Shown here in pieces: positions 55,360 through 63,447 of a stretch of 64,000 nt of DNA (its first letter is position 1; each line of letters opens with the position of its first letter). A model generated the notes under the pieces. It searched no databases. It worked only from the letters and a program-made list of their open reading frames with translations, and was not told the DNA's origin. The DNA comes from Collinsella ihumii (lineage in GTDB: Bacteria > Actinomycetota > Coriobacteriia > Coriobacteriales > Coriobacteriaceae), in the NCBI RefSeq assembly GCF_900046475.1, contig NZ_FCOU01000013.1, positions 16,465-80,464 on the forward strand, read 5' to 3'. The position numbers and the translations under genes were made by a program.

Positions 55360-57683
55360 TGGCAGACGAGCAGAACGATACACTGTCGATTGAGTTTTCC
55401 GCTGCGTCGGATGCCGGGGCGGCTTCCGCTCCGGCTCCGGCGGAGCCTGCGCGCGAGCAGGCGAGTGCGCCGGCCGAGTCCGCACCGGCTGCGGGGGCGA
55501 GCGCTCCCGAGTCGGGGGCTTCCGATCAGGAGGCGCCCAAGCCGAAGCGCCGCGGCCGCAAGCCCAAGGCGGCGGCAGACGATGCGCCGGCCGCCGAGGA
55601 GGCTCCCAAGCCCCGTCGCGGCCGCCCGCGCAAGAAGGTCGAGCAGCCGGAGGAGGCTGCGGCCGAGGTGAGCCCGGAGGTCGCCCAGGCGCGAGCGCTC
55701 GCCCAGGTGTCGCAGGCGCAAGTGGTCCGCCGTCAGCGCCAGGAGGAGGATGCCGCGGCCGAGATCCTCGCACCGGACGGCGATTCCGCATCCGAGCCCG
55801 CGCCCAAGCCGCGCCGGGGCCGTCCGCGCAAGAAGGCGGTGGCCGAGCCGGCATCCGAGGCGGCGGTGCCCGAGGGCCTGACGCCCGAGATGCTCGCGTC
55901 CATTCCCACCGTCGATCCCGCCCTGCGTCCGCACCGTCGCGGTCGCAAGCCCAAGGCCTACATCGAGGCCGAGCGCGCCGCGGCAGCCGCCGCCGCAGCG
56001 CTTCTGGCCCAGAGCCAGGCGGCTGCAGCAGGGGAGGCCGCATCCGACGCGCCCGCTTCCGAGGCGCGTGCGGAAAAGCCCCAGACCGAGGCCTCGCCGT
56101 TCGATGCCCCCGAGGCGACGGAGCAGCAGGATGCCCGTCCGGGTCGCGGCCGTCGTTCCAAGGCCGCCAAGCAGCAGGCGGACGAAAAGGCCGAGCCGAA
56201 GGACAAGGGTTCCGACAAGGCTTCTGAGCAGGCGGAGGACGCCCAGGAAGCCTCCCAGCAAGCGGAGAGCGCCCGCGATCGCCGCCATGCGTCCCGCCAC
56301 GGCGAGCACGCCGACCGCCAAAACCGCAACGACCGTCGGAACAATCGCGCGGAGCGCAACAACCGCAACAACAAGCGCAACGGGCGCTTCAACAACGCCC
56401 CGGTCGAGCCGAGCCTCTCGCGCGATGACCTGTCCGCCATGAAGGTGGGCGAGCTGCGCGACAAGGCGCGTGAGCTCGATATCGACACCGCGGGCAAGAA
56501 GAAGGCCGAGCTGGTCGAAGAGGTCTACCTCGCGGCAGCGCGCGCCGAGGGCTTCCGCGACATCGAGGGCATTCTCGACATCACGAACGACGGCTTCGGC
56601 TATATCCGCGCCCACGGCTACATGCCCAGCCGCGACGACGCATTCGTGCCCGCGAACCTCATCCGCGCCGCGCGCCTGCGCGCAGGCGACCTGGTCGCCG
56701 GAACGCTGCGCCCCTCGCGCGCGAACGACAAGTTCCCGGGGCTCGCGAAGATCCGTACGATCAACGGCGTCGATCCCGAGGAAATCCGCACGCGCCCCAA
56801 GTTCTCCGAGCTCACGCCCATCTATCCGAACGAACGGCTCAAGATGGAGCACGGGCGCGATTCCATCACGGGGCGTGCGATCGACATCGTGAGTCCGATC
56901 GGCAAGGGCCAGCGCGGCCTGATCGTGTCGCCGCCCAAGGCCGGCAAGACCACCGTTCTCAAGCACATCTGCCAGTCCATCGCCATCAACAACCCCGAGG
57001 TGCACCTCATCTGCTTGCTGGTGGACGAGCGCCCCGAGGAAGTGACGGACATGCAGCGCTCCATCAAGGGCGATGTGGTCGCCTCGACGTTCGACATGCC
57101 CGCCGACAACCACACGCGCGTGTCCGAGCTCGTCATCGAGCGCGCCAAGCGCATCGTGGAGATGGGCGGCGACGTCGTGGTGGTTCTCGACTCCATCACG
57201 CGCCTGGCGCGCGCCTACAACCTCGCCGCGCCCGCTTCGGGCCGCATCCTGTCGGGCGGCGTCGATTCCGCGGCGCTGTATCCGCCCAAGCGCTTCCTGG
57301 GCGCCGCGCGCAACATCGAGAACGGCGGCTCGCTGACCATTCTCGCGTCCGCCCTCATCGACACCGGCTCGAAGATGGACGAGGTCATCTTCGAGGAGTT
57401 CAAGGGAACCGGCAACATGGAGCTCAAGCTGGATCGCGATCTGGCCGACCGCCGCATCTTCCCGGCCATCGACCCCGTCGCCTCCGGCACGCGTAACGAG
57501 GACCTGTTGATTGACGAGAACATGCGCCCCTTCGTGTGGGGCATCCGTCGCGTGCTCGCCAACATGAACAACACCGAGCGCGCCGCCGCGTCGTTCATCA
57601 AGGGTCTCAAGGGCACGAATTCCAACGAGGAGTTCCTGATTCGCACGGCCAAGAAGGCCGCAGACCATCCTGAGGCGCTGTAG
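55359..57683 (+). CDS. rho: Transcription termination factor Rho
   Basis: The 774-residue Rho has an unusually long N-terminus. Residues 1-350 are disordered, Ala/Pro/Glu-rich and contain four basic AT-hook-like segments (RRGRKPK, RRGRPRKK twice, HRRGRKPK) and an Asn/Arg-rich patch before the core. The core begins with the Rho N-domain helix near 356, an RNA-binding fold (GYIRAHGYMPS), Walker A SPPKAGKTTVLKHI near 523, Walker B VVVVLDSITRLAR near 605. The GTG at 55359 overlaps the aldolase stop. Such extended Rho proteins occur in Actinobacteria. Confidence 0.95.
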   Translation: MADEQNDTLSIEFSAASDAGAASAPAPAEPAREQASAPAESAPAAGASAPESGASDQEAPKPKRRGRKPKAAADDAPAAEEAPKPRRGRPRKKVEQPEEAAAEVSPEVAQARALAQVSQAQVVRRQRQEEDAAAEILAPDGDSASEPAPKPRRGRPRKKAVAEPASEAAVPEGLTPEMLASIPTVDPALRPHRRGRKPKAYIEAERAAAAAAAALLAQSQAAAAGEAASDAPASEARAEKPQTEASPFDAPEATEQQDARPGRGRRSKAAKQQADEKAEPKDKGSDKASEQAEDAQEASQQAESARDRRHASRHGEHADRQNRNDRRNNRAERNNRNNKRNGRFNNAPVEPSLSRDDLSAMKVGELRDKARELDIDTAGKKKAELVEEVYLAAARAEGFRDIEGILDITNDGFGYIRAHGYMPSRDDAFVPANLIRAARLRAGDLVAGTLRPSRANDKFPGLAKIRTINGVDPEEIRTRPKFSELTPIYPNERLKMEHGRDSITGRAIDIVSPIGKGQRGLIVSPPKAGKTTVLKHICQSIAINNPEVHLICLLVDERPEEVTDMQRSIKGDVVASTFDMPADNHTRVSELVIERAKRIVEMGGDVVVVLDSITRLARAYNLAAPASGRILSGGVDSAALYPPKRFLGAARNIENGGSLTILASALIDTGSKMDEVIFEEFKGTGNMELKLDRDLADRRIFPAIDPVASGTRNEDLLIDENMRPFVWGIRRVLANMNNTERAAASFIKGLKGTNSNEEFLIRTAKKAADHPEAL

Positions 57684-57697
57684 CATTCGATCTGACC

Positions 57698-57741
57698 GCC
57701 CCGTCCGGCATGCGAGACGCTAAACGCATGCCGGACGGGGC
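57698..57741 (+). terminator. rho terminator
   Basis: A perfect 17-bp stem (57698-57714 with 57725-57741) and a GC-rich tail; T-run weak (CGTTTT 15 bases later). Confidence 0.7.
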
Positions 57742-57754
57742 GCCTTGCGCCTAT

Positions 57755-57963
57755 CGTTTTGGAATCGTGGTCAATTGAGCCATCGAACCGGGATGGAGCG
57801 GCGCGATGTGCCGCATTTAAAGCTGCCATAACAGTCAAAACGAACAGAGCGGAAGCGCTTGAAGCCCGCATGGGGTGCCAACGTGTCCGCAGAAGCGCCT
57901 GCGAGGACCAAAATCCTCTTCTAGACCGCCCGGATTTCCCGGTTCGATGGGTATTTTGACCAC
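57755..57963. repeat. MITE-like element with 27-bp inverted ends
   Basis: GTGGTCAATTGAGCCATCGA... (57767-57793) and its complement (57937-57963) match at about 21 of 27 positions; CCATCGAACCGGGA is perfect. The left 44 bases (57755-57798) also occur exactly at 50530-50573. The gap 57742-58019 has no gene. Confidence 0.7.
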
Positions 57964-58019
57964 TGTCGGCGTTGTATACCTTTGGAAGCGCCGATTACCC
58001 TTCGAGGGACGGGCCGCGT

Positions 58020-58796
58020 CTACAGCACGCCGATCAGGCGCTCGATCGCCACGGCGGCGGGGTAGGGTGCGACGTGCGAGAGCGCGTAGAGCGCCTTCAT
58101 GTCCGCAGAGGGGATGCACAAGCTCCGCCCGGCGCGCGCGGCCCGCAGCGCCTTGTGCGCCACGCGGGAGACGTTCTCGAACCCGATACGGCACATCTTG
58201 CGCGCGGCGCGGGTATCTCCCGGGGCGTCCAGGAACTCGGTGTTCATGAATTTGGGGCACACGGCGCTCACATGGATGTTGGTACCGGAAAGCTCCACGT
58301 CCAGGGACCGTGACACGTCGAGGATGAACCGCTTGGCCGCCGAGTAGACCGAAAGCCGCGGCTGGGGGATGAAGGCGGCGACGCTCGCGACGTTGATGAT
58401 GCGCGACCCCTCGCGCATGAACGGCAGGGTGCGGTAGATGAGCTCGATGGGTGCCCGTACGAGCAGCGAGAGCATGCGGTCGGTGTCCTCTCGCGGTATG
58501 GAGGCGAGGTCGCCGAACGAGCCGGCGCCGGCGTTGTTGATGAGGAGGGCGACGCGCGCGGCGGGCGTTTCCGACAGCGCGGATTCCAGCAGCTCGTAGG
58601 AATCGGGATCGGTCAGGTCCAGGCAGAAGGGGCGGACGACTTTGGAGCAGGTGCGCACCAGGGCGTCGAGCCGCTCGGCACGACGCGCAACGGCCCAGAT
58701 CTCATCGACATGCGGGAACTCGCCGGCATCGATCAGGCGGACGAATTCCCTGCCGAGTCCCGAGGAGGCCCCGGTCACGATGGCGATAGTCGGCAT
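58020..58796 (-). CDS. Short-chain dehydrogenase/reductase
   Basis: The 258-residue protein shows the SDR nucleotide-binding motif TGASSGLG at residues 8-15, LLINNAGAGSFG, and the catalytic Ser, Tyr and Lys in INVASVAAF and SVYSAAKRF. NAD(P)-dependent oxidoreductase, substrate unknown. The ATG at 58796 follows AAAGGAG. It faces rho convergently. Confidence 0.92.
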   Translation of the reverse strand: MPTIAIVTGASSGLGREFVRLIDAGEFPHVDEIWAVARRAERLDALVRTCSKVVRPFCLDLTDPDSYELLESALSETPAARVALLINNAGAGSFGDLASIPREDTDRMLSLLVRAPIELIYRTLPFMREGSRIINVASVAAFIPQPRLSVYSAAKRFILDVSRSLDVELSGTNIHVSAVCPKFMNTEFLDAPGDTRAARKMCRIGFENVSRVAHKALRAARAGRSLCIPSADMKALYALSHVAPYPAAVAIERLIGVL

Positions 58797-58983
58797 ATGA
58801 GCTCCTTTGCGGCGAATCGTCGGTACGGGGGAACGCGGATCGGATTGCTGCGCGCCGGTCGGCGTTTCCCTAGAGACGTTGTTCCCCAAAGCCGGTCGCG
58901 CATGCCAGTCGTCCCCATCTTTTCCCTAAACGGCGCGGACTGAGCGTGCGGTTGAAAAAAGGTGTGCGTTGAACAGGCATTAT

Positions 58984-59012
58984 TTGCATTTGCAAAGGCG
59001 TTATCGCATAAT
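58984..59012 (+). promoter_or_regulatory. Promoter of the 59183 gene
   Basis: TTGCAT (58984-58989), a 17-bp spacer and CATAAT (59007-59012). The spacer and -10 overlap a hairpin CGTTATCGC/GCGCATAACG, a possible operator. The transcript would have a leader of about 160 nt. The rest of 58797-59182 has no gene. Confidence 0.65.
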
Positions 59013-59182
59013 AGCGCATAACGGTCGCGACGGTAAACGCAGATGAATTGAACTACTATCCGCCGCTTTGGGGCTCTTGCCTCCTAGCTGCACAAATCAA
59101 CGTTTCCGGCGAACGCACGGCGATGCGATGGGCGTGCTCGTCGCATTTCCTGTTGGTAGGGATGCATCGAAAGGATTTGGCT

Positions 59183-60349
59183 ATGGAGAGACCCCTGCAT
59201 GCGCATCGCGCGCTGACTGCCGGGCTGTCGGTAGGTGCTGGTTTGGCTGTCTCTGCTGCGATCTATGCGGCGACCATTCCCTTCGAAGAGGTCCATGCGA
59301 TGGTCGAGGGTGCTGTCGTCCCCTTTGCGGTCGGCTCCGTTGCCGGCGTGGGCATCTATGCCATCGGGGCGAGCATCGCAGACGCCCGCGTCCGCGCCCG
59401 CCTTCAGCGCGAGCAGGACGCTACGGACGCCAAGGCCGACGAGAAGGCCGGCGTCAAGGAGAGGGGGAGCCTGTTCTCCCACAGCCGTAATGCCACGCCG
59501 AAGGGCGTGCCCGTGATCGCGCGTGCGCAAAACGCCTTGACCGAGGCGGAGGCGTGGGCGGATATCGATTCGCTGCTCGACGGAAGCTCGCCGGTCAGCT
59601 GCGACCCCGCTCGTTCCAAGGACATCTACGAGATCGCGCTGGAGGAGATGACCCGCACGGCATCCGCCTCCACCGCATCGCCGTCGGCATCGGGCGCCCC
59701 GGTGCCCCCCGACATGACTGCGACCAGTGCGTTCGTGCTGTCTCAGATGCAGGCGGTCATGGCGACGCAGGCCCAGGCCGTGGTGCCTCCCGTGCCCGTC
59801 CGTGCGGCGGCGGATGCCTCTGCGGTCCCTGTTGTACGCCAGGTTTCCGAGGTGCCTGCGGTTGAGCCTCAGCAGCAGGTCGCGAAGTCTCAGGCCGAAC
59901 CTGCGGCTGCGCCCGCCTCCGCGCCCCAGCAGACCGAGATCACCAGCGTGCTGCCCGAGCTGTCTCAGGATGACTTCCTGGCTTCGGCGTCCGCTGCGGA
60001 AGAGGAGCCCGCGGTCGTTGAGGTTCCCGTGGCCGACTACAGCGGCCATGAGGACATGTGGGCAGAGGCACTCGCCATCCTGGAGGAGAAGCCGGAGCCC
60101 ATCGAGCAGAAGCCGCCGCGCGGTGCCCATTTCCGCAAGATCGAGAACACCGACCCGGTCAACCCGCTGCGCATGAGCGCGGTTGCGGAGGGTGCGAACG
60201 AGACGGTCCGCCATACGCGCATCAACGAGATCCTGGAAGAAGAGCTCGAGAAGGTCCCGTCGCAGAGCATGCGCAGCACGAGCAGGGAATACCTGCGGGT
60301 CATCCAGGGCGGCACCATGTCCATGCCGCGTCTTTCGGCAGAGGCGTAA
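59183..60349 (+). CDS. Membrane protein with long disordered cytoplasmic tail
   Basis: The 388-residue protein has two N-terminal hydrophobic segments (about 10-30 and 45-66) and then about 320 polar residues rich in Ala, Val, Pro, Glu and Gln. Short conserved-looking parts are AEAWADIDSLLDGSSPVSCDP and the C-terminal RTREYLRVIQGG-type end (EEELEKVPSQSMRSTSREYLRVIQGG, given by region 350-380). No family recognised; it resembles actinobacterial cell-envelope organisers. AAAGGA precedes the ATG at 59183. The VanZ-like gene follows after 5 bp. Confidence 0.7.
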   Translation: MERPLHAHRALTAGLSVGAGLAVSAAIYAATIPFEEVHAMVEGAVVPFAVGSVAGVGIYAIGASIADARVRARLQREQDATDAKADEKAGVKERGSLFSHSRNATPKGVPVIARAQNALTEAEAWADIDSLLDGSSPVSCDPARSKDIYEIALEEMTRTASASTASPSASGAPVPPDMTATSAFVLSQMQAVMATQAQAVVPPVPVRAAADASAVPVVRQVSEVPAVEPQQQVAKSQAEPAAAPASAPQQTEITSVLPELSQDDFLASASAAEEEPAVVEVPVADYSGHEDMWAEALAILEEKPEPIEQKPPRGAHFRKIENTDPVNPLRMSAVAEGANETVRHTRINEILEEELEKVPSQSMRSTSREYLRVIQGGTMSMPRLSAEA

Positions 60350-60354
60350 CCGGT

Positions 60355-60831
60355 TTGCGGCGCGCTTTGGCTTCCATCCGCTCATACGTTTCGGTGCCGT
60401 GGCTTGTCGCCATGGTGGCGATGATCGCCCTTATCTGGGGAAACTCGTTGGTACCCGGAGAGGGGAGCTCATCGATCAGCACCGCTGTCATGGAGGCGGT
60501 GCGCAGCTTCCTCGACGCCATCTCGCTGCCGAGCGCATGGGTCACGAACTTCCTCGTGCGTAAGACGGCGCATTTCACCGAGTATGCGGTTTTGGGCATT
60601 CTGACATCGCAGGCGCTCGATCCGCGAGGGAGCCGGCTGCGCTGCCGCTGGCTGCTGATCGCGGCGCTGCTCGTGCTCGTGCCCTCGCTGGACGAGACGA
60701 TCCAGCTGTCGGTGGCGGGGCGGTCCGGGATGGTGACCGACGTGATGCTCGACTGCTGCGGAGCCGCTTTTGGTGTGGCGGTTCGGTGTGCCGTGCTGCG
60801 CGCTGTGGGCTCACGACGTGCCGCATCATGA
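60355..60831 (+). CDS. VanZ-like membrane protein
   Basis: The 158-residue protein has four membrane segments and the VanZ-family motifs KTAHFTEYAVLG and LDETIQLSVAGRSGMVTDVMLD. VanZ proteins raise teicoplanin resistance in enterococci, but most family members have no proven role. No ATG is available; I use TTG at 60355, close to an AGAGG site in the end of the upstream gene; a second TTG at 60367 is possible. Translational coupling to the preceding gene is likely. Confidence 0.8.
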   Translation: MRRALASIRSYVSVPWLVAMVAMIALIWGNSLVPGEGSSSISTAVMEAVRSFLDAISLPSAWVTNFLVRKTAHFTEYAVLGILTSQALDPRGSRLRCRWLLIAALLVLVPSLDETIQLSVAGRSGMVTDVMLDCCGAAFGVAVRCAVLRAVGSRRAAS

Positions 60832-60879
60832 CCTTATCCAGCGCGTTTGCCTTCGCGTAAACTTTTTTGAAAAAAGTGC

Positions 60880-60908
60880 TTGCGCAGATGCCGGTGTGCG
60901 TGCATAAT
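60880..60908 (+). promoter_or_regulatory. Promoter of the tRNA-His/Lys/Lys operon
   Basis: TTGCGC (60880-60885), 17-bp spacer and CATAAT (60903-60908), 32 bp before tRNA-His. Confidence 0.75.
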
Positions 60909-60939
60909 AATCAAGCGCTTTGCAAGAGGAGCAGCACAT

Positions 60940-61014
60940 GGTGGGTGTAGCTCAGTTGGCTAGAGCGACGGGTTGTGGTCCCGTAGGTCGAGGGTTCGAG
61001 TCCCTTTACCCACC
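60940..61014 (+). tRNA. tRNA-His(GTG)
   Basis: G-1 at 60940 pairs with the discriminator C at 61014, the histidine hallmark. Acceptor GTGGGTG/TACCCAC, anticodon stem ACGGG/CCCGT with loop TTGTGGT (GTG), T-arm AGGGTTCGAGTCCCT. CCA follows at 61015-61017. Confidence 0.94.
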
Positions 61015-61045
61015 CCATCCGCTCTCTTGTTAAGCAGGCATTTAT

Positions 61046-61119
61046 GGACCGTTAGCTCAGCTGGCTAGAGCAGGGGACTCTTAATCCCAAGGTCCAGGGT
61101 TCGAATCCCTGACGGTCCA
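61046..61119 (+). tRNA. tRNA-Lys(CTT), first copy
   Basis: Acceptor GGACCGT/ACGGTCC, loop CTCTTAA (anticodon CTT), T-arm CAGGGTTCGAATCCCTG. A CCA follows in the DNA (61120-61122). 74 nt, same as the second copy. Confidence 0.94.
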
Positions 61120-61144
61120 CCATCAATGCCCTTGCACATATAAT

Positions 61145-61218
61145 GGACCGTTAGCTCAGCTGGCTAGAGCAGGGGACTCTTAATCCCAAGGTCCAGGGTT
61201 CGAATCCCTGACGGTCCA
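61145..61218 (+). tRNA. tRNA-Lys(CTT), second copy
   Basis: Identical to the copy at 61046 over all 74 bases. Here the next bases are CCC, so CCA is not encoded. A terminator and tail module follow. Confidence 0.94.
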
Positions 61219-61231
61219 CCCTTTGATTTAC

Positions 61232-61254
61232 AAGCTCCTACAAGGAGCTTTTTT
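61232..61254 (+). terminator. tRNA operon terminator
   Basis: AAGCTCCT (61232-61239) pairs with AGGAGCTT (61243-61250) followed by TTTT. A near copy lies at 61415-61437. Confidence 0.88.
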
Positions 61255-61545
61255 CATGTCCGGCCACCTCTCGGGGGATTCGAACCGCGAGGTCGCGAGA
61301 CTGAGCAAACGCGCGAGCGTTTGCCAGCGAGCGTGCGAGGGGCCCGGCAGGGCCCCGAAGCTGCGGACGCCGAAGGCGGCCGCGAATCCCTGACGGTCCA
61401 CCCATTGCATCCAGAAGCTCCGACAAGGAGCTTTTTTCATATCCGTCCACCTCTCGGGGGATTCGAACCGGGAGGTCGCGAGACTGAGCAAACGCGCGAG
61501 CGTTTGCCAGCGAGCGTGCGAGGGGCCCGGCAGGGCCCGAAGCTG
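61255..61545 (+). repeat. Tandem tRNA-tail module (period 183 bp)
   Basis: The block 61255-61362 recurs at 61438-61544 with few mismatches. Each has the antisense T-arm GGGATTCGAACC (61275-61286, 61458-61469), a stem GCAAACGC/GCGTTTGC with GCGA loop, the linker AGCGAGCGTGCGAGG, and a stem GGGGCCC/GGGCCCC with CCGAAGC. Between the blocks, 61384-61400 repeats the last 17 bases of tRNA-Lys, followed by a second terminator. No reading frame is credible in 61219-61878. Confidence 0.9.
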
Positions 61546-61578
61546 CGGACGCCGAGTGGAGGCTGCGCGGCGGAAAAT

Positions 61579-61729
61579 TGCTGAAAAATCGACGTTGTGG
61601 ATGGATTGATCTGGCGCACGCGGAAAAGCGCACCTGCCGCGAGGTCGTCACCTGCGGAAACACCGGTCCCGCAGGTGCCGTTTCGCGTGGGTCCAGATTT
61701 CAGACGTCCACAACGTCGATTTTTCAGCA
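61579..61729. repeat. MITE-like element with 23-bp perfect inverted ends
   Basis: TGCTGAAAAATCGACGTTGT plus three bases (61579-61601) is perfectly complementary to 61707-61729. Inner parts ATCTGG/CCAGAT and CACCTGC/GCAGGTG also pair, so the 151 bases could fold into one long hairpin. Confidence 0.8.
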
Positions 61730-61878
61730 AAACGTGCGCGCCGAACCTCCACTGGTGCCCTGCGGATGATCTGCAGGGACCGCTTGTCTTTCCGGCAAGA
61801 GCGCACAAGGAGGGTCCGATGGCACAAAGCGGATCCCGCCTCCTGTTTCGGGATGCGCCCCGCTCCGCACGGGCCGGA

Positions 61879-63447
61879 TCACTCGGTGCGTTCCTGGCCG
61901 CTGTCGTCGGCGCGGTAGTGGGATCCGAGGCTTTCAGTGCGAGCGCGCATGGCTTCGAGCATCGCTCGTGCGAGGGAGAGCTGCGAACGCAGGCGGATGG
62001 CGAGGGCAACCGCCGGCTCATCGTGTTCTGCAGGCGCGGCAAAGAGCTCCATATCCGTGCGGATCGCGTCGATGTCGGCGAGTGCCCGGGCAAGGCCGGC
62101 GTCCGTCCGGTTGATCATGGCGTGTTCGCTCATGGTCCGCCGCATGCGGCCGGTGAGGTCGCGCGCCGCCTTCTCGGTTATGCCCGCAGACGGCATGGCG
62201 GGAGCCTGCCCGCATAACGGGGTGGGAACGCGTGCCGCCCATGCGGCTGCCGCGCGACCCGCCCGCCTCCCGAATACGAGGCCGTTGGCGCTCGAGAGGC
62301 CACCGATGCGGTCCGCCCCATGCATGCCGCCGGTGACCTCGCCGGCGGCGAAAAGGCCGGGCACCCCGGTGAAGCCGTCCGCATCGATCCTGATACCGCC
62401 GTTCGCCGCGTGTGCGTACATGGCGATACGGAGCTCCGCATCGGGTGCGATGCCCTGCTCATGCTCAAGCCAGTCGCAAAACACCTGCACGAATTCCGGC
62501 ACGTCTTCTGCGGGGAAGCGGTAGCGCACGGCGAGGCCGTCCGCCCCGGCCCGGTCGATCGTAAGATCGATGGCGCAAGACGGCAGGCGGCAGGTGAAGG
62601 GGCCGTAGGCGGCGCGCATCTCAAGCAGGCTTGCGTCGGGCTGCGGCTCCATGAGGGCGAAACGGAAACTCTTCTCGTTGAACACGATGCCCCGCTTGGG
62701 CGCTACGAGGCCCGGCATCATCTGCATGAACTCGATGTTTATGAGCGAGCACCCGTGGGCAAGCGCGATTCCGTGCGTGGAGCTCAGCACGTCGCGCGAG
62801 GTGAGGCTGCGCTCGAACAGGCCGCCGGTGCCGCCTGCCGCGAGCACCACGGCGTGCGCGGCGATCGTGACGAAGCGCTTCGCGGTGCGGTCGAACAGCA
62901 CGGCGCCGGCGACGCCCCGACGCCCGCACGCATCCGCCTCGATGAGATCCATGAGCTCGCAGCGCTCGAGGATCTGGACGCCGAGCCCATCGAGGGCGCG
63001 GGCGAATGCGCGCTGCGTGCTCTCGCGGGTGAGGCCGCGCCACAGGCGGTTCTTATGGTCGAAGCAGGGGATGAAGGCGGCCTCGTGCGCGGACGTATCG
63101 CTCGCGGGCCGCTTGAGCGCGACGCCGAGCTCCTCGAGCCAGGCCATCGATGGGCGGATGCCGGCGACAAGCGTCTCCACGAGAGCGCGGTCGGCGACGC
63201 CGCCTCCCACACGGCAGATGGTCTCGACCAGGTCCTCGGCGTCCTTATCGTCTTCCGGTCCGATAAGGCCGAGTCCCCAGGTTCCGGGGAAGAAGCTCGA
63301 ACCCGAGAAGAGCCCGCCGGCGCATGCGATCGCCACGCGCGCTCCGGCGCGCGCGGCCTCGATGGCGGCACAGCATCCCGCGATGCCCGATCCGATAACG
63401 AGCACGTCGGTGCCGTCGGCGTGGTTGAGGTCGATGTCGTTGCGCAT
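61879..63447 (-). CDS. FAD-dependent oxidoreductase (FrdA/NadB-like flavoprotein)
   Basis: The 522-residue protein has the dinucleotide motif VLVIGSGIAGCCAAIEAARAGA near residue 15, AHAVVLAAGGTGGLFE (second FAD segment) near 200, FTGVPGLFAAGEVTGGMHGADRIGGLSSANGLVFG near 370 with the conserved substrate-site Arg. It matches the fumarate reductase/L-aspartate oxidase flavoprotein family; which reaction it performs cannot be read off. No iron-sulfur subunit or cytochrome is adjacent. The ATG at 63447 follows AAGGA. Confidence 0.88.
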   Translation of the reverse strand: MRNDIDLNHADGTDVLVIGSGIAGCCAAIEAARAGARVAIACAGGLFSGSSFFPGTWGLGLIGPEDDKDAEDLVETICRVGGGVADRALVETLVAGIRPSMAWLEELGVALKRPASDTSAHEAAFIPCFDHKNRLWRGLTRESTQRAFARALDGLGVQILERCELMDLIEADACGRRGVAGAVLFDRTAKRFVTIAAHAVVLAAGGTGGLFERSLTSRDVLSSTHGIALAHGCSLINIEFMQMMPGLVAPKRGIVFNEKSFRFALMEPQPDASLLEMRAAYGPFTCRLPSCAIDLTIDRAGADGLAVRYRFPAEDVPEFVQVFCDWLEHEQGIAPDAELRIAMYAHAANGGIRIDADGFTGVPGLFAAGEVTGGMHGADRIGGLSSANGLVFGRRAGRAAAAWAARVPTPLCGQAPAMPSAGITEKAARDLTGRMRRTMSEHAMINRTDAGLARALADIDAIRTDMELFAAPAEHDEPAVALAIRLRSQLSLARAMLEAMRARTESLGSHYRADDSGQERTE

